Assembly: GCA_035513275.1 (NCBI GenBank)
Contig: DATKCJ010000319.1
Location: 1-24,954 of the forward strand
Reading direction: 5' to 3'
DNA length: 24,954 nucleotides
From: DATKCJ01 sp035513275
Lineage (GTDB): Bacteria > Verrucomicrobiota > Verrucomicrobiia > Opitutales > Opitutaceae
Within the stretch, counting starts at the first letter, position 1; every line of letters starts with the position of its first letter. Position numbers and translations under genes: made by a program. Positions 14,810-22,777 of this stretch are shown in pieces. The notes under the pieces were generated by a model. It searched no databases. It saw nothing but the letters and a program-made list of their open reading frames with translations, and was not told where the DNA came from.

Positions 14810-16935
14810 GAGAAACCGAGCGCTCTTCCGCCCTGATAAACGGCGAAGCTCGCGAGCCACGCAGTCCCGGTCATGTAGCCGACCTGGAAAAGCGGCCACG
14901 CCCACGAGTTGGTCTCACGCCGCACGATCACGATGGTGCTGATGCACTGCATGGCGAAAACATAGAACACCATCAGCGTGAAGCAAACCAGTGGAGTGAA
15001 GAGCTGCCTGCCGTCGGGCCATTTCGCATCGAGGAGCGCTTGCCGCAGCGTGGAAGAAGTCTCGTCGGCATCGTCGCCTGCGCTGAACACGACCGCCATA
15101 GAGCTCACGAACACCTCGCGCGCCGCGAACGAAGCGATCAGTCCGATCCCGATCTGCCAGTCGAAGCCCAGCGGCTCGATCGCGGGCTCGATCAGCTTGC
15201 CCGCGCTGCCCGCGAAGCTGCCTTCGATCTGCGCGGCGGCGGTTGCCTCGGGATTCTCGTGCTTCGGGTAGGCAGTGAGAAACCAAAGTATGATCGAGAT
15301 GCCGAGGATGACCGTGCCCGCGCGTTTCAAGAAAAGGAACGCCCGCTCGAACATGTGCATCGCCACGGCGCGCAGCGAAGGCACGCGGTAGGGCGGCAGT
15401 TCCAGGATCATCAGCGGAGTCTCGCCGCGCAGCAGCACGCGCTTGAAGAGCCACGCAAACAGGAATGCGCCGATCGTGCCGAGCGCATACATGAGAAGCA
15501 TGATTCCCACCTTCGTGAGCAGCGGCACGCGCTCGCCGGGCACGAGCGCTGCGATCATCAGGATATAGACCGGCAGCCGTGCCGAGCAGCTCATCAACGG
15601 TGCGACGAGGATCGTGACGAGACGGTCCTTGCGATCCTCGATCGTCCGGGTGGCCATGATGCCTGGGATCGCGCACGCGTAGGAACTCAGCAGCGGGATG
15701 AACGCCTTGCCGCTCAGGCCCACGTGGCTCATGAGCCGGTCCATGATGAACGCCGCGCGCGCCATGTAGCCGGTCGATTCGAGCAGCCCGATGAAGAAAA
15801 ACAAAATCAGGATCTGCGGCAAAAAGATGATCACGCCGCCGACGCCCGCGATGACGCCATCGGTGATGAGGTCGCGCAGATCGCCGGACGCCATGTTGCC
15901 GCGCACTGCGTCGCCCAGCATCGCCACGCCCGAGTCGATCCAGTTCATCGGGTATTCGGCAAACGAGAAGATCGAGAGGAACAGCCCCGTCATCACCGCG
16001 CCGAGAACGAACCATCCCCAGACCGGATGCACTGCGACCGCGTCGATGCGGTCCGACATCGCGACACCGATGCGCGGCTTGCTTCGCTGCACGCGCTCGA
16101 GAACCAAGCCGATCGCGTCGTAGCGCGCGGCGACGAGCGCGCCACGCCAGTCGTAGCCTTCCTTGCGCCACAACTCTTCGTGGCGGTTCACCACATCGAG
16201 CGCGATCGGCGAAGGCGCCGACGAGCCGGCCAGCGGGAAATTCTCGCGATCGGACAGTAATGTGAGCGCCTCGGCCTGAGCACCGATGCGATCGCGACCT
16301 TCGCGCGCGGTGAGGCCGTGGATGACCTCATTCACGGCAGGGACAATCTTATCGGGAATCTTCCACTCGAACGCGGGCCGCGCGAGCTCCGCGCGGCTCA
16401 TCGCGAGTCGCAGGGCAAGGACGCCCATGCCGGTGCTGGCCTGACAGCGAATCACCGGCACGCCGATAACGCGCTCGAGCTCGACGGCGTTCACATCGAT
16501 GCCCGCCTCTTCGGCGAGGTCGACCATGTTGAGCGCAACGATCACGGGCAGGCCGAGATCGCAAACCTGCGATACGAGGTAGAGATTTCGCTCGAGGTTC
16601 GACGCGTCGACGACACACACGACGCGGTCGGGCCGCGCGGTATCGGTGCGCCGGCCAAGCAGGACGTCGCGCAGCACCGCCTCGTCCGGCGAGCGGGCCG
16701 CGAGGCTGTAGGCGCCCGGCAGATCAATCACCTTCATGGGTCGGCCATGTTGCGAGTAGCAAACGCCGACCTTTTTCTCGACGGTCACGCCGGGGTAATT
16801 CCCGACCTTCTGACGCAGGCCGGTGAGTACGTTGAAGCGAGTGGTCTTGCCGCTGTTTGGGTTGCCGATGATTGCAAACACGGGGCCTTCGGTCGGGTTG
16901 GCGACAACGCTTGGGGCCGCTGTTTCAGTCGACAT
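14806..16935 (-). CDS. feoB: Ferrous iron transport protein B
   Basis: This is the Fe(II) uptake permease of the inner membrane, 709 residues. The N-terminal G domain has G1 GNPNSGKTT (24-32), G2 near T51 (PGVTVE), G3 DLPG (71-74) and G4 NMVD (136-139). Two Gate domains and the FeoB C-terminal domain follow, with segments such as LLSSYACAIPGIMATRTI and LMSCSARLPVYILMIAAL typical of the pore. The residue after the P-loop is R33, where the family nearly always has leucine (GKTTLFN); a CGC for CTC change explains it. The start ATG at 16935 is 5 nt after feoA. It ends in an ATGA overlap with the Cys-rich gene. Confidence 0.96.
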   Translation of the reverse strand: MSTETAAPSVVANPTEGPVFAIIGNPNSGKTTRFNVLTGLRQKVGNYPGVTVEKKVGVCYSQHGRPMKVIDLPGAYSLAARSPDEAVLRDVLLGRRTDTARPDRVVCVVDASNLERNLYLVSQVCDLGLPVIVALNMVDLAEEAGIDVNAVELERVIGVPVIRCQASTGMGVLALRLAMSRAELARPAFEWKIPDKIVPAVNEVIHGLTAREGRDRIGAQAEALTLLSDRENFPLAGSSAPSPIALDVVNRHEELWRKEGYDWRGALVAARYDAIGLVLERVQRSKPRIGVAMSDRIDAVAVHPVWGWFVLGAVMTGLFLSIFSFAEYPMNWIDSGVAMLGDAVRGNMASGDLRDLITDGVIAGVGGVIIFLPQILILFFFIGLLESTGYMARAAFIMDRLMSHVGLSGKAFIPLLSSYACAIPGIMATRTIEDRKDRLVTILVAPLMSCSARLPVYILMIAALVPGERVPLLTKVGIMLLMYALGTIGAFLFAWLFKRVLLRGETPLMILELPPYRVPSLRAVAMHMFERAFLFLKRAGTVILGISIILWFLTAYPKHENPEATAAAQIEGSFAGSAGKLIEPAIEPLGFDWQIGIGLIASFAAREVFVSSMAVVFSAGDDADETSSTLRQALLDAKWPDGRQLFTPLVCFTLMVFYVFAMQCISTIVIVRRETNSWAWPLFQVGYMTGTAWLASFAVYQGGRALGFS

Positions 16936-16940
16936 CCGTT

Positions 16941-17180
16941 TCAGGCCCCTTCGACGCGCTCGACTTGGATCGCCGAGGCCTCGGTGCCGCGGAGAGAGAG
17001 GTTGTAGCCGCGCACGGAGATTTCGAGCGGATCACCGAGCGGCGCCTTGCGGATGAGCTTCACCTTGGTGCCGGGAAGGAGGCCCATCTCGCGCAGTCGA
17101 AGGAACGCTGTGCCCACTGTCGGCATCTCAACAATTTTCGCCGAGTCGCCGGCGACGAGTTGGGATAAGTTCAGCGACAC
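16941..17180 (-). CDS. feoA: Ferrous iron transport protein A
   Basis: This is a small SH3-like accessory protein of FeoB, 79 residues from the GTG at 17180. The pattern (SLNLSQLVAGDSAKIV ... LREMGLLPGTKVKLIRKAPLGDPLEISVRG) is clear FeoA, including the MGLLPG turn and the PLGDPLE strand. Two GTG starts are possible. The one at 17180 has GGAGAGAG at a good distance. The one at 17195 would add five residues and has GGAG only 1 nt away. It lies between a second feoA-like gene and feoB, 5 nt before feoB. Confidence 0.92.
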   Translation of the reverse strand: MSLNLSQLVAGDSAKIVEMPTVGTAFLRLREMGLLPGTKVKLIRKAPLGDPLEISVRGYNLSLRGTEASAIQVERVEGA

Positions 17181-17207
17181 GAGAGCTCTCTCCACGCTCC
17201 GGGTGGT

Positions 17208-17471
17208 TTAACCCGCCGCAGCCAAGGGCTGCACCAAGATCGTCCGCGCGAGGTCATGGCTCAGCGCCAGGCGCGTACCACAAATGTCGCAGATCACAGT
17301 GGAGTGGCCGGAAATCTTGGTCACCCGGGCCGACTCGGAGAAGCCAAGTTCCCGGAGACGCAGGTTCATCGACTGGGTTCCCCCCAACTCGCGCACCATG
17401 CCGACGCAGCCCTTTGTGAGCTGGCACAGGGGCATCAGCCCGGGGCTTTGATTGAGGGGCATTGGGGACAT
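17208..17471 (-). CDS. Second FeoA-domain protein, Cys-containing
   Basis: This 87-residue FeoA-like protein opens the iron operon. It contains LRLRELGFSESARVTKISG (about 37-55) and CDICGTRLALSHDLARTILV (about 61-80), the FeoA core. Cysteines at 16, 22, 61 and 64 include a CxxC; most FeoA proteins lack this pattern, so metal binding is possible but unproven. The start is ATG at 17471, with ATG at 17462 as an alternative. The frame is open upstream to 17657, but that part covers the promoter region and the start of the divergent gene. No good ribosome binding site is seen. It is followed by feoA after 27 nt. Confidence 0.85.
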   Translation of the reverse strand: MSPMPLNQSPGLMPLCQLTKGCVGMVRELGGTQSMNLRLRELGFSESARVTKISGHSTVICDICGTRLALSHDLARTILVQPLAAAG

Positions 17472-17489
17472 GCGACGAGGTAAGAGCAA

Positions 17490-17506
17490 TTGAGACTCGT
17501 TTTCAA
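17490..17506 (-). promoter_or_regulatory. Fur-box-like operator upstream of the feo operon
   Basis: On the minus strand the sequence is TTGAAAACGAGTCTCAA, an interrupted palindrome. It agrees at 14 of 17 positions with the Fur-type pattern TTGAGAATGATTCTCAA. It lies 18 nt upstream of the first feo start, where iron-responsive repression would be expected. It is the only such site I noticed in the 170-bp gap shared with the divergent CoA-binding gene. Confidence 0.55.
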
Positions 17507-17641
17507 TAAGAGAACTGGGATTTCGGCGGTCAATAGCACAACTCGAAAGGCACATTAGACGGCGTGCTTCGACCGACGGACCTGTCTGCTGTCGAACGAG
17601 TTGCGGCGCGCCAGCTGTGCGCATAGGCTTGCAGGACTTTG

Positions 17642-18079
17642 ATGAACACATCTCCAACAGCCGCAGAGCTGAGCCGCTGGTCCGACGAGGTGGCGATCTC
17701 GTCGCTTCTCCGAAGTGCCCGGACGATCGCCGTCTACGGACTCTCGACAGACCCGTCGAAGGACAGCCACCGTGTCGCCGCCTACCTGCAGCGCGCCGGC
17801 TACTCGATCATCCCGATCCACCCCAAGGCGCGCGAGATCCTTGGAGTTGCATGCCACGCGTCGCTCGCGACTGCGCCGCGAGCGGACATCGTGGATTGCT
17901 TCAGGCCGTCGGATGAACTCTCGGCGATCGTCGACGAGGCAATCGCCGCAAAGGCAGGCGCTGTGTGGTTCCAATTCGGTCTCATGGACGCTGACGCCGC
18001 GAGGCGTGCCGAGGCGGCGGGATTGACGGTGATTGCCGACCGGTGCGCGAAGGTCGAGCACATGCGGTTGATCGCGTGA
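17642..18079 (+). CDS. CoA-binding domain protein (YccU type)
   Basis: This is a 145-residue single-domain protein with a Rossmann-like CoA-binding fold. IAVYGLSTDPSKDSHRVAAYL (about 29-49) carries the glycine-rich nucleotide loop, and GYSIIPIHPKAREILG (53-68) is the typical second strand. Residues GAVWFQFGLMDADAARRAEAAG near 106-127 match the later strand and helix. This is the YccU/CoA_binding_2 family; it binds CoA, and its cell role is unknown. The start is ATG at 17642, with AGGA about 6 nt upstream; a TTG at 17639 precedes it directly. It is divergent from the feo operon and convergent with the LysM lipoprotein gene. Confidence 0.88.
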   Translation: MNTSPTAAELSRWSDEVAISSLLRSARTIAVYGLSTDPSKDSHRVAAYLQRAGYSIIPIHPKAREILGVACHASLATAPRADIVDCFRPSDELSAIVDEAIAAKAGAVWFQFGLMDADAARRAEAAGLTVIADRCAKVEHMRLIA

Positions 18080-18091
18080 GCCGCGCGCGGC

Positions 18092-18922
18092 TCAGGGAAT
18101 CTTCAGAGTCATTCCGATCCGCAGATCGGTCTCGCTCCGCATCACGTCGCGATTCGCCTCGTAGAGTTCGCGCCAGCGCCGTCCTGTGCCGTAATACTGG
18201 GTGCTGAGCCGGTAAAGTGTGTCGCCTTGCCTTACCACATGGCTCCTGACTGTGCCCGGTTGTTGCTCGGCCGCCGCTTGCTGATCAAAAGCCGGGGCGG
18301 TCGGCGCCTGTCGGGGCTGACCGAACGGCGTGACAGGTGTCGCCGGCAATGCATCCGGCTCGTCCGAAACTGCTGAAGTCGACCGGTCGGCGGTGCCGTC
18401 GCTGATCACCGGACGGCTCGACGGCGGCATCCCGCGAAGGCGTGATATCTCGTCTTTGAGCTGGAAATTCTCCGCCTGGAGTTTCTCGACGAGGTCCATC
18501 AACTCGAGCCGCTGCAATTGCCCCTCTAGCGGTTGTGCCGGCAGCGTGCGGGCGAATTCTTTGGTCGCCGTCTCGATGCGCTGTCGCACCAAGTCGGCCT
18601 GCGGGCTGTTTGGCCGCAGTTCGAGAAATTTCCTGAAGTGGTAGATCGCCGCGATCGGGTCTTTGATGTTCTGCAGGTAAAGCAGGCCGACCTCGAGGTG
18701 AGACTCGGGAGCGTCGCTGCCACGTTTCTCGATCACCTTCAGAAACGCGGCAAGCGCCTCCTGCGTGCGGCCAGCCTTGAGGAGTTGAGAGCCGCGGCGG
18801 AAGTGCGGCTCGTCGACTTCAGAGGTGAACGGCATCGAATCGCGAGGCTCGCACGCCGTGAACAACGCGCCTGAGAGGACCACGAGCAGAATGAGGCGGA
18901 TGGCTCCGGGCTTGAAGCGCAT
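18092..18922 (-). CDS. LysM-domain lipoprotein with TPR-like and coiled-coil regions
   Basis: This is a 276-residue exported protein. The N-terminus is a signal peptide with a lipobox-like FTAC, placing the lipidated cysteine at C24. Residues 38-115 are helical TPR-like repeats (FRRGSQLLKAGRTQEALAAF and AIYHFRKFLELRPN). Residues 134-163 look like a short coiled coil, followed by a Pro/Ala/Ser-rich linker. The C-terminal LysM domain is at about 228-275 (HVVRQGDTLYRLSTQYYG ... LRIGMTLKIP), which binds peptidoglycan glycans. It probably anchors to the outer membrane and contacts the wall. The frame is open far upstream to 19444, but that part is antisense to kdsD; the ATG at 18922 gives the signal peptide. 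Confidence 0.88.
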   Translation of the reverse strand: MRFKPGAIRLILLVVLSGALFTACEPRDSMPFTSEVDEPHFRRGSQLLKAGRTQEALAAFLKVIEKRGSDAPESHLEVGLLYLQNIKDPIAAIYHFRKFLELRPNSPQADLVRQRIETATKEFARTLPAQPLEGQLQRLELMDLVEKLQAENFQLKDEISRLRGMPPSSRPVISDGTADRSTSAVSDEPDALPATPVTPFGQPRQAPTAPAFDQQAAAEQQPGTVRSHVVRQGDTLYRLSTQYYGTGRRWRELYEANRDVMRSETDLRIGMTLKIP

Positions 18923-19010
18923 GTGAATGGGAGGCGTGTCCCAAAAGGATTTGAACGGCAAGAAAATCAGCATACGGTCGCGCAGCGCTACCCGGCAAAA
19001 CTTTCGACAG

Positions 19011-19997
19011 ATGTCCATCGACCCCAAGACAGCGATCCAACGCGCGAGAGAGTGCCTCGAAATCGAGCGCGATGCAATACGCGCGACAGCCGAGACGCTC
19101 GGGCAGGACTTTGTCGATGTGCTCGGCATGATCGAGTCGACGCTCGACGCGGGCCGGAAACTGATCTTTTCAGGCGTCGGAAAGTCCGCGCACATCTGCC
19201 AGAAACTCGCCGGGACGTTCAACAGCATCGGAGCGCCGGCAAACTTCCTGGATGCCACGCAGGCCCTGCACGGCGACCTGGGGCTGTGCGCCGAGGGCGA
19301 TCTCGCATTTCTGCTCAGCAACAGCGGACAAACGGAGGAACTCCTTCGCGTCTGCCCTATTCTGAGGCGTTTCGGCGTGAAAGTGGTGACAATCACAGGC
19401 CACCCCGACTCGCCGCTAGCCGCGGGATCGGACCTAGTGCTCACCTACAGTGTGCCTCGCGAGGCTTGCCCGCTCAAACTCGCCCCGACCGCCAGCACGA
19501 CTGCGGCGCTCGCACTCGGCGACGCGCTCGCGATGGTATTGCTAGAGTCGCGTGGGCTTTCGCGAGAGGACTTCGCGCGCTTCCATCCTGCCGGAAACCT
19601 CGGGATGGTCCTGCTACTGAAGGTCGACGACATCATGCGAACCGGCGAGCGACTCGCGGTGCTCGACGAGACATCGCCGACTCAGGACGCGATCCTCGCG
19701 ATGACGAAGGCCAAGGCGGGCATACTCGCTCTCACAGGCGAAGGCGGGAAGCTGACGGGCGTGTTCACCGACGGCGACTTCAGGCGAAGCGCCCTCGCCC
19801 ACCCCGATTTTCTCGGACGCCCGGTATCGGAATTCATGTCGCGCGCGCCGCGGACGATCACAGTCGGCACGCTCGCGATCGATGCATTGCGGATGTTTGA
19901 GCAGCACAAGATTGACGACCTGGTCGTCACCGACGCGAACGACTGCCCGGTCGGCGTCGTTGACGGCCAGGATCTGCCGAAGCTGAAGTTTTACTGA
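19011..19997 (+). CDS. kdsD: D-arabinose 5-phosphate isomerase, KdsD/KpsF type
   Basis: This enzyme converts ribulose 5-phosphate to arabinose 5-phosphate, the first step toward Kdo for lipopolysaccharide. It is 328 residues, the standard length. The SIS domain (about 40-175) contains GRKLIFSGVGKSAHICQKLA (48-67) and LLSNSGQTEELLR (101-113). FHPAGNLGMVLLLKVDDIM near residues 191-209 is the family junction. Two CBS motifs follow (about 210-328). The start is ATG at 19011; upstream in-frame codons have no conserved content. It is divergent from the LysM lipoprotein gene across 88 bp. It implies an outer membrane with LPS. Confidence 0.93.
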   Translation: MSIDPKTAIQRARECLEIERDAIRATAETLGQDFVDVLGMIESTLDAGRKLIFSGVGKSAHICQKLAGTFNSIGAPANFLDATQALHGDLGLCAEGDLAFLLSNSGQTEELLRVCPILRRFGVKVVTITGHPDSPLAAGSDLVLTYSVPREACPLKLAPTASTTAALALGDALAMVLLESRGLSREDFARFHPAGNLGMVLLLKVDDIMRTGERLAVLDETSPTQDAILAMTKAKAGILALTGEGGKLTGVFTDGDFRRSALAHPDFLGRPVSEFMSRAPRTITVGTLAIDALRMFEQHKIDDLVVTDANDCPVGVVDGQDLPKLKFY

Positions 19998-20013
19998 TTA
20001 GAATGAAGGAATC

Positions 20014-20027
20014 GCCCGCGAGTGGGC
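20014..20027. terminator. REP-like hairpin between kdsD and yjbQ
   Basis: GCCC (20014-20017) pairs with GGGC (20024-20027) around GCGAGT, inside a longer sequence of the form GGAATCGCCCGCGAGTGGGC followed by TCCTACA. It resembles REP-type palindromes known from other bacteria. It lies between two convergent genes and runs into the yjbQ stop codon (20030-20032). Confidence 0.5.
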
Positions 20028-20029
20028 TC

Positions 20030-20449
20030 CTACATTCCGATCACCGTCACGACGACTGCGCGGTTGTGCGGTGCTGAGCGGTGTTCCCAGAGGTAGAGCC
20101 CTTGCCACGTGCCGAGTCGCAGGCGACCGCCCGTGATGGGAATCGTTTCGCTCGTGCGCGTGAGAGCCATCTTGATGTGCGCGGGCATGTCGTCAGGACC
20201 CTCGGCGTCGTGGGTGAATCGCGTGTCGCCGTCAGGCACGAGCCGATCCATCCACGCCTCGAGATCGGCGCGCGCGGACGGGTCGGCGTTTTCCATGATC
20301 ACGAGGCTGCAGCTCGTATGAGTGCAGAAGATCGTAACGACCCCGGTGGCGATGCCGGACTTGCGCACCTCGGCTGCGACTGCGTCTGTGAATTCGACGA
20401 GGCCCCGGCCGGAAGTCCTGATCGTGAGCGTGGCTTGGTGAGCGGCCAT
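20030..20449 (-). CDS. yjbQ: YjbQ/UPF0047 family protein
   Basis: This is a compact 139-residue enzyme-like protein of the YjbQ family, often annotated as having thiamine-phosphate synthase side activity; its true role is unsettled. Conserved pieces are present: FCTHTSCSLVIMENADPS (41-58) with H44 and C47, FTHDAEGPDDMPAHIK (78-93) with H80 and H91, and LGTWQGLYLWEHR (112-124) with H123. These histidines form the family's metal site. The start is ATG at 20449, 5 nt after the fumarase stop, so the two are probably co-transcribed. The stop codon lies within a REP-like sequence. Confidence 0.92.
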   Translation of the reverse strand: MAAHQATLTIRTSGRGLVEFTDAVAAEVRKSGIATGVVTIFCTHTSCSLVIMENADPSARADLEAWMDRLVPDGDTRFTHDAEGPDDMPAHIKMALTRTSETIPITGGRLRLGTWQGLYLWEHRSAPHNRAVVVTVIGM

Positions 20450-20454
20450 GCGGA

Positions 20455-21861
20455 TCAGCCGCCGCTTGCAGAGCCCGAGGCGCCGGGACGCGTCATGCCG
20501 AGCGGCTCGAGCGCCTTGTCGAGCGTTGCGGCGTCGAGGAGTTTCATTTCTAGAACGACTTCGCGGAGCGTGCGGCCACTCGCATGCGCACGCTTTGCGA
20601 CCTCCGCGGCCTTGTCGTAGCCGATGAGTGGATTGAGCGCTGTGACGAGCATGAGCGAGCGGTCGACAAGTTCGCGGCAGCGCGCTTCGTCCGGCTCGAT
20701 TTCTGCAACGCATTCCTTTGCGAATTGCGCGGTGCCGTTGGACAGACAGTGGATCGACTCGTGGAGAGCGTGCGCGATGAGCGGGATGGTGACGTTGAGC
20801 TCGAAGTGCCCGTCGCGACCGCAAGCTTGCACGACAGAGGAGAGACCCTGTGTGTAGATGCAAACTTGGATGAGCATCTCCGACATGACGGGATTCACTT
20901 TGCCAGGCATGATCGAGCTGCCGGGCTGAGTCGCTGGCAACTTGATCTCGGCAATCCCGCTTCGCGGCCCGGAGCCGAGAAGGCGGATGTCGCCCGCAAT
21001 CTTTGCGAGGCTCGCCGCCACCGCGGCAAGCTGGCCGGCAACTTCGACACAATCGTCGCGAGCGCCTTGAGCTTCGAAGTGATTCGCCGCCTCACGGAAT
21101 TCGATGCCCGTCCTCTCCGAGAGGACCCGGCAGACCAGCGGAGCAAAACGTGGATCGGCATTGATACCCGTGCCGACGGCTGTGCCGCCGATGGCGAGTT
21201 CGCGAATAGCATCGATGGCTCGCTCGATGCGACCGTTCGCCTTCTTCACTTGCGCCGCATATCCGGAGAATTCCTGGCCGAGCGTGAGTGGCGTGGCATC
21301 CATCAGGTGAGTGCGGCCGATCTTCACGATGCCGGACCAAGCGCTAGCTTTCGCCTCGAGTTCGCCGTGCAGTTGCGTGAGAGCCGGCAGGAGTCGTTCC
21401 TTTAGCGCGACGGCGACCGAAACGTGCAGCACCGTTGGGATGACGTCGTTGGAAGATTGACCGAGATTGACGTCGTCATTCGGATGAACGGGGTCGCGCG
21501 ACCCAATCTTCCTGCCAGAGGCGAGACTGCAGCGGTTCGCGATCACCTCGTTCGCATTCATGTTGGTCGAGGTGCCGGAGCCCGTTTGAAAGACGTCGAC
21601 CGGGAATTCCCGGTCGAGTTTCCCTGTCGCGATCTCGAGTGCGGCAGACTCGATGAGTCGGCCTTTCGATTCCGGCAGGAGCTCAAGTTCGGTGTTGGCG
21701 CGGGCGCATGCGAACTTCACGAGGCCGAGCCCGTGAATGAATGCCGGCGGCATCGGCCGGCCGCTGATCGGAAAGTTGAGAACCGCGCGCTGGGTCGAGG
21801 CGCCGTAGAGCGCGTCGTCTGGAACGGCCATTTCCCCCATGGAGTCGCGCTCAATTCTCAT
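20455..21861 (-). CDS. fumC: Class II fumarate hydratase
   Basis: This is the heat-stable, iron-independent fumarase of the TCA cycle, which interconverts fumarate and L-malate. It is 468 residues, the normal length. Active-site segments are TGSGTSTNMN (93-102), HPNDD (126-130), SSND (136-139), GRTHLMDATPL (182-192) with H185, and the family signature GSSIMPGKVN (314-323). The HPND and TSTNMN forms favour fumarase over aspartase or argininosuccinate lyase. The start is ATG at 21861. A 17-bp hairpin or operator-like palindrome lies 21 nt upstream. It is followed by yjbQ after 5 nt. Confidence 0.95.
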   Translation of the reverse strand: MRIERDSMGEMAVPDDALYGASTQRAVLNFPISGRPMPPAFIHGLGLVKFACARANTELELLPESKGRLIESAALEIATGKLDREFPVDVFQTGSGTSTNMNANEVIANRCSLASGRKIGSRDPVHPNDDVNLGQSSNDVIPTVLHVSVAVALKERLLPALTQLHGELEAKASAWSGIVKIGRTHLMDATPLTLGQEFSGYAAQVKKANGRIERAIDAIRELAIGGTAVGTGINADPRFAPLVCRVLSERTGIEFREAANHFEAQGARDDCVEVAGQLAAVAASLAKIAGDIRLLGSGPRSGIAEIKLPATQPGSSIMPGKVNPVMSEMLIQVCIYTQGLSSVVQACGRDGHFELNVTIPLIAHALHESIHCLSNGTAQFAKECVAEIEPDEARCRELVDRSLMLVTALNPLIGYDKAAEVAKRAHASGRTLREVVLEMKLLDAATLDKALEPLGMTRPGASGSASGG

Positions 21862-21882
21862 GACGGGCGCAAGCTAGCCCCG

Positions 21883-21899
21883 GTGACATGGGATGTCAC
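21883..21899. promoter_or_regulatory. Perfect inverted repeat upstream of fumC
   Basis: GTGACAT (21883-21889) and ATGTCAC (21893-21899) are exact complements around GGG. The centre lies 30 nt upstream of the fumC start. There is no T-run on either side, so an operator is more likely than a terminator. The half-site spacing (GTGA-N9-TCAC) does not fit CRP/FNR, which need N6. The regulator is unknown. Confidence 0.45.
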
Positions 21900-21921
21900 A
21901 GCAAAATGGGACGCCAGCGAT

Positions 21922-21935
21922 CGCTCGCGCGAGCG
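21922..21935. terminator. GC palindrome after the anti-sigma-like gene
   Basis: CGCTCGCGCGAGCG is a perfect 14-bp palindrome, 16 nt beyond the stop of the gene at 21952-22770. It could form a stem in the 3' end of that transcript. No T-run follows, so a termination role is only a guess. Confidence 0.3.
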
Positions 21936-21951
21936 GACAGGCGCGAAGCGA

Positions 21952-22770
21952 TCAGAACTTGATCGAAAGCGTTGAGGAGGTGAGCCCCACACGCGTCAAC
22001 TCGCGCGGATACTCCGACTCGATCCGAGAATCAGAGAAACTCGAGCCTGAATTGCCGGCGACCAAACGCGTCATCCAAGCCCGATTCGACTTGTCGACAA
22101 CCGGCGATGAGATGCCGATCTCCGACGCAACAGCCTGGCGAAGGTTTTGCTCCGTCGGTGCCCAGACGGGTTGCGCATTTGGCTTGTTGTTCTCGAAAGA
22201 GGCCATGGCGAGAGCGGTTGGTCCGCGATCAACGTTCAGCGGCTCGACGAGGTTGATGCCTGATTCATTCTTCGAATCGCGCTTGAAGTCGACATTGGCG
22301 AGCCACGGAAGCGTCCGGGCGATTTGCTCGGCGTCCATGGCTTTATTCGACGGACCTTCAGCAATCTGGGGAGCAGCCTCGATGACCACGGTTCGGATGC
22401 CGCTATCCACCGGATCTGCAACTTCCGCCATATCCGCGGCGGATGCGCTTGCGGATGTGAGATCGCGATTCTCAACACTGCGGTCAGGCGAAGCAGAAGG
22501 CGAAATGTTCAACGACTGGCGATTGAATGAAACAATCCCTACAACCACGGCAGCAGCCGCTGCCATCGGAAGTCCGAACTTGGCAAACCGACCGATGCCC
22601 AAATACCAACGCGACCACCCAGACTCGACGGGGATCAAAGCGGCGAGTTGTTTCTCACGAAGCCGGGAATCGAACGCGTTCCAAAACGCCTCCGGTGGCC
22701 GCTCGTGACGCTTCAACTCAAGGAGATTTTCAAGCGTCGGTTTCGAGATCTGAGGGCGATGTTCGGCCAT
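21952..22770 (-). CDS. Putative membrane anti-sigma factor (single helix)
   Basis: This is a 272-residue protein with a charged N-terminal domain (residues 1-55, LENLLELKRHERPPEAFWNA), one membrane helix (about 64-82) and a long, low-complexity periplasmic part rich in Ser, Asn and Ala. It starts 7 nt after an ECF sigma factor gene and is surely co-transcribed with it. The N-in/C-out layout and position fit an anti-sigma factor. However, I see no zinc-binding HxxxCxxC motif of the common ZAS type, and no family is recognised with certainty. Small verrucomicrobial proteins of this form next to sigma genes are known to me only from memory. The start is ATG at 22770. Confidence 0.65.
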   Translation of the reverse strand: MAEHRPQISKPTLENLLELKRHERPPEAFWNAFDSRLREKQLAALIPVESGWSRWYLGIGRFAKFGLPMAAAAAVVVGIVSFNRQSLNISPSASPDRSVENRDLTSASASAADMAEVADPVDSGIRTVVIEAAPQIAEGPSNKAMDAEQIARTLPWLANVDFKRDSKNESGINLVEPLNVDRGPTALAMASFENNKPNAQPVWAPTEQNLRQAVASEIGISSPVVDKSNRAWMTRLVAGNSGSSFSDSRIESEYPRELTRVGLTSSTLSIKF

Positions 22771-22777
22771 TTTCGTA

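Noticed and set aside
18923..19444. Upstream extension of the LysM lipoprotein frame
   Set aside because: It covers kdsD on the opposite strand and would bury the signal peptide and lipobox, which begin cleanly at 18922.
21883..21899. CRP/FNR site upstream of fumC
   Set aside because: The half-sites GTGA and TCAC are separated by nine bases, not six.
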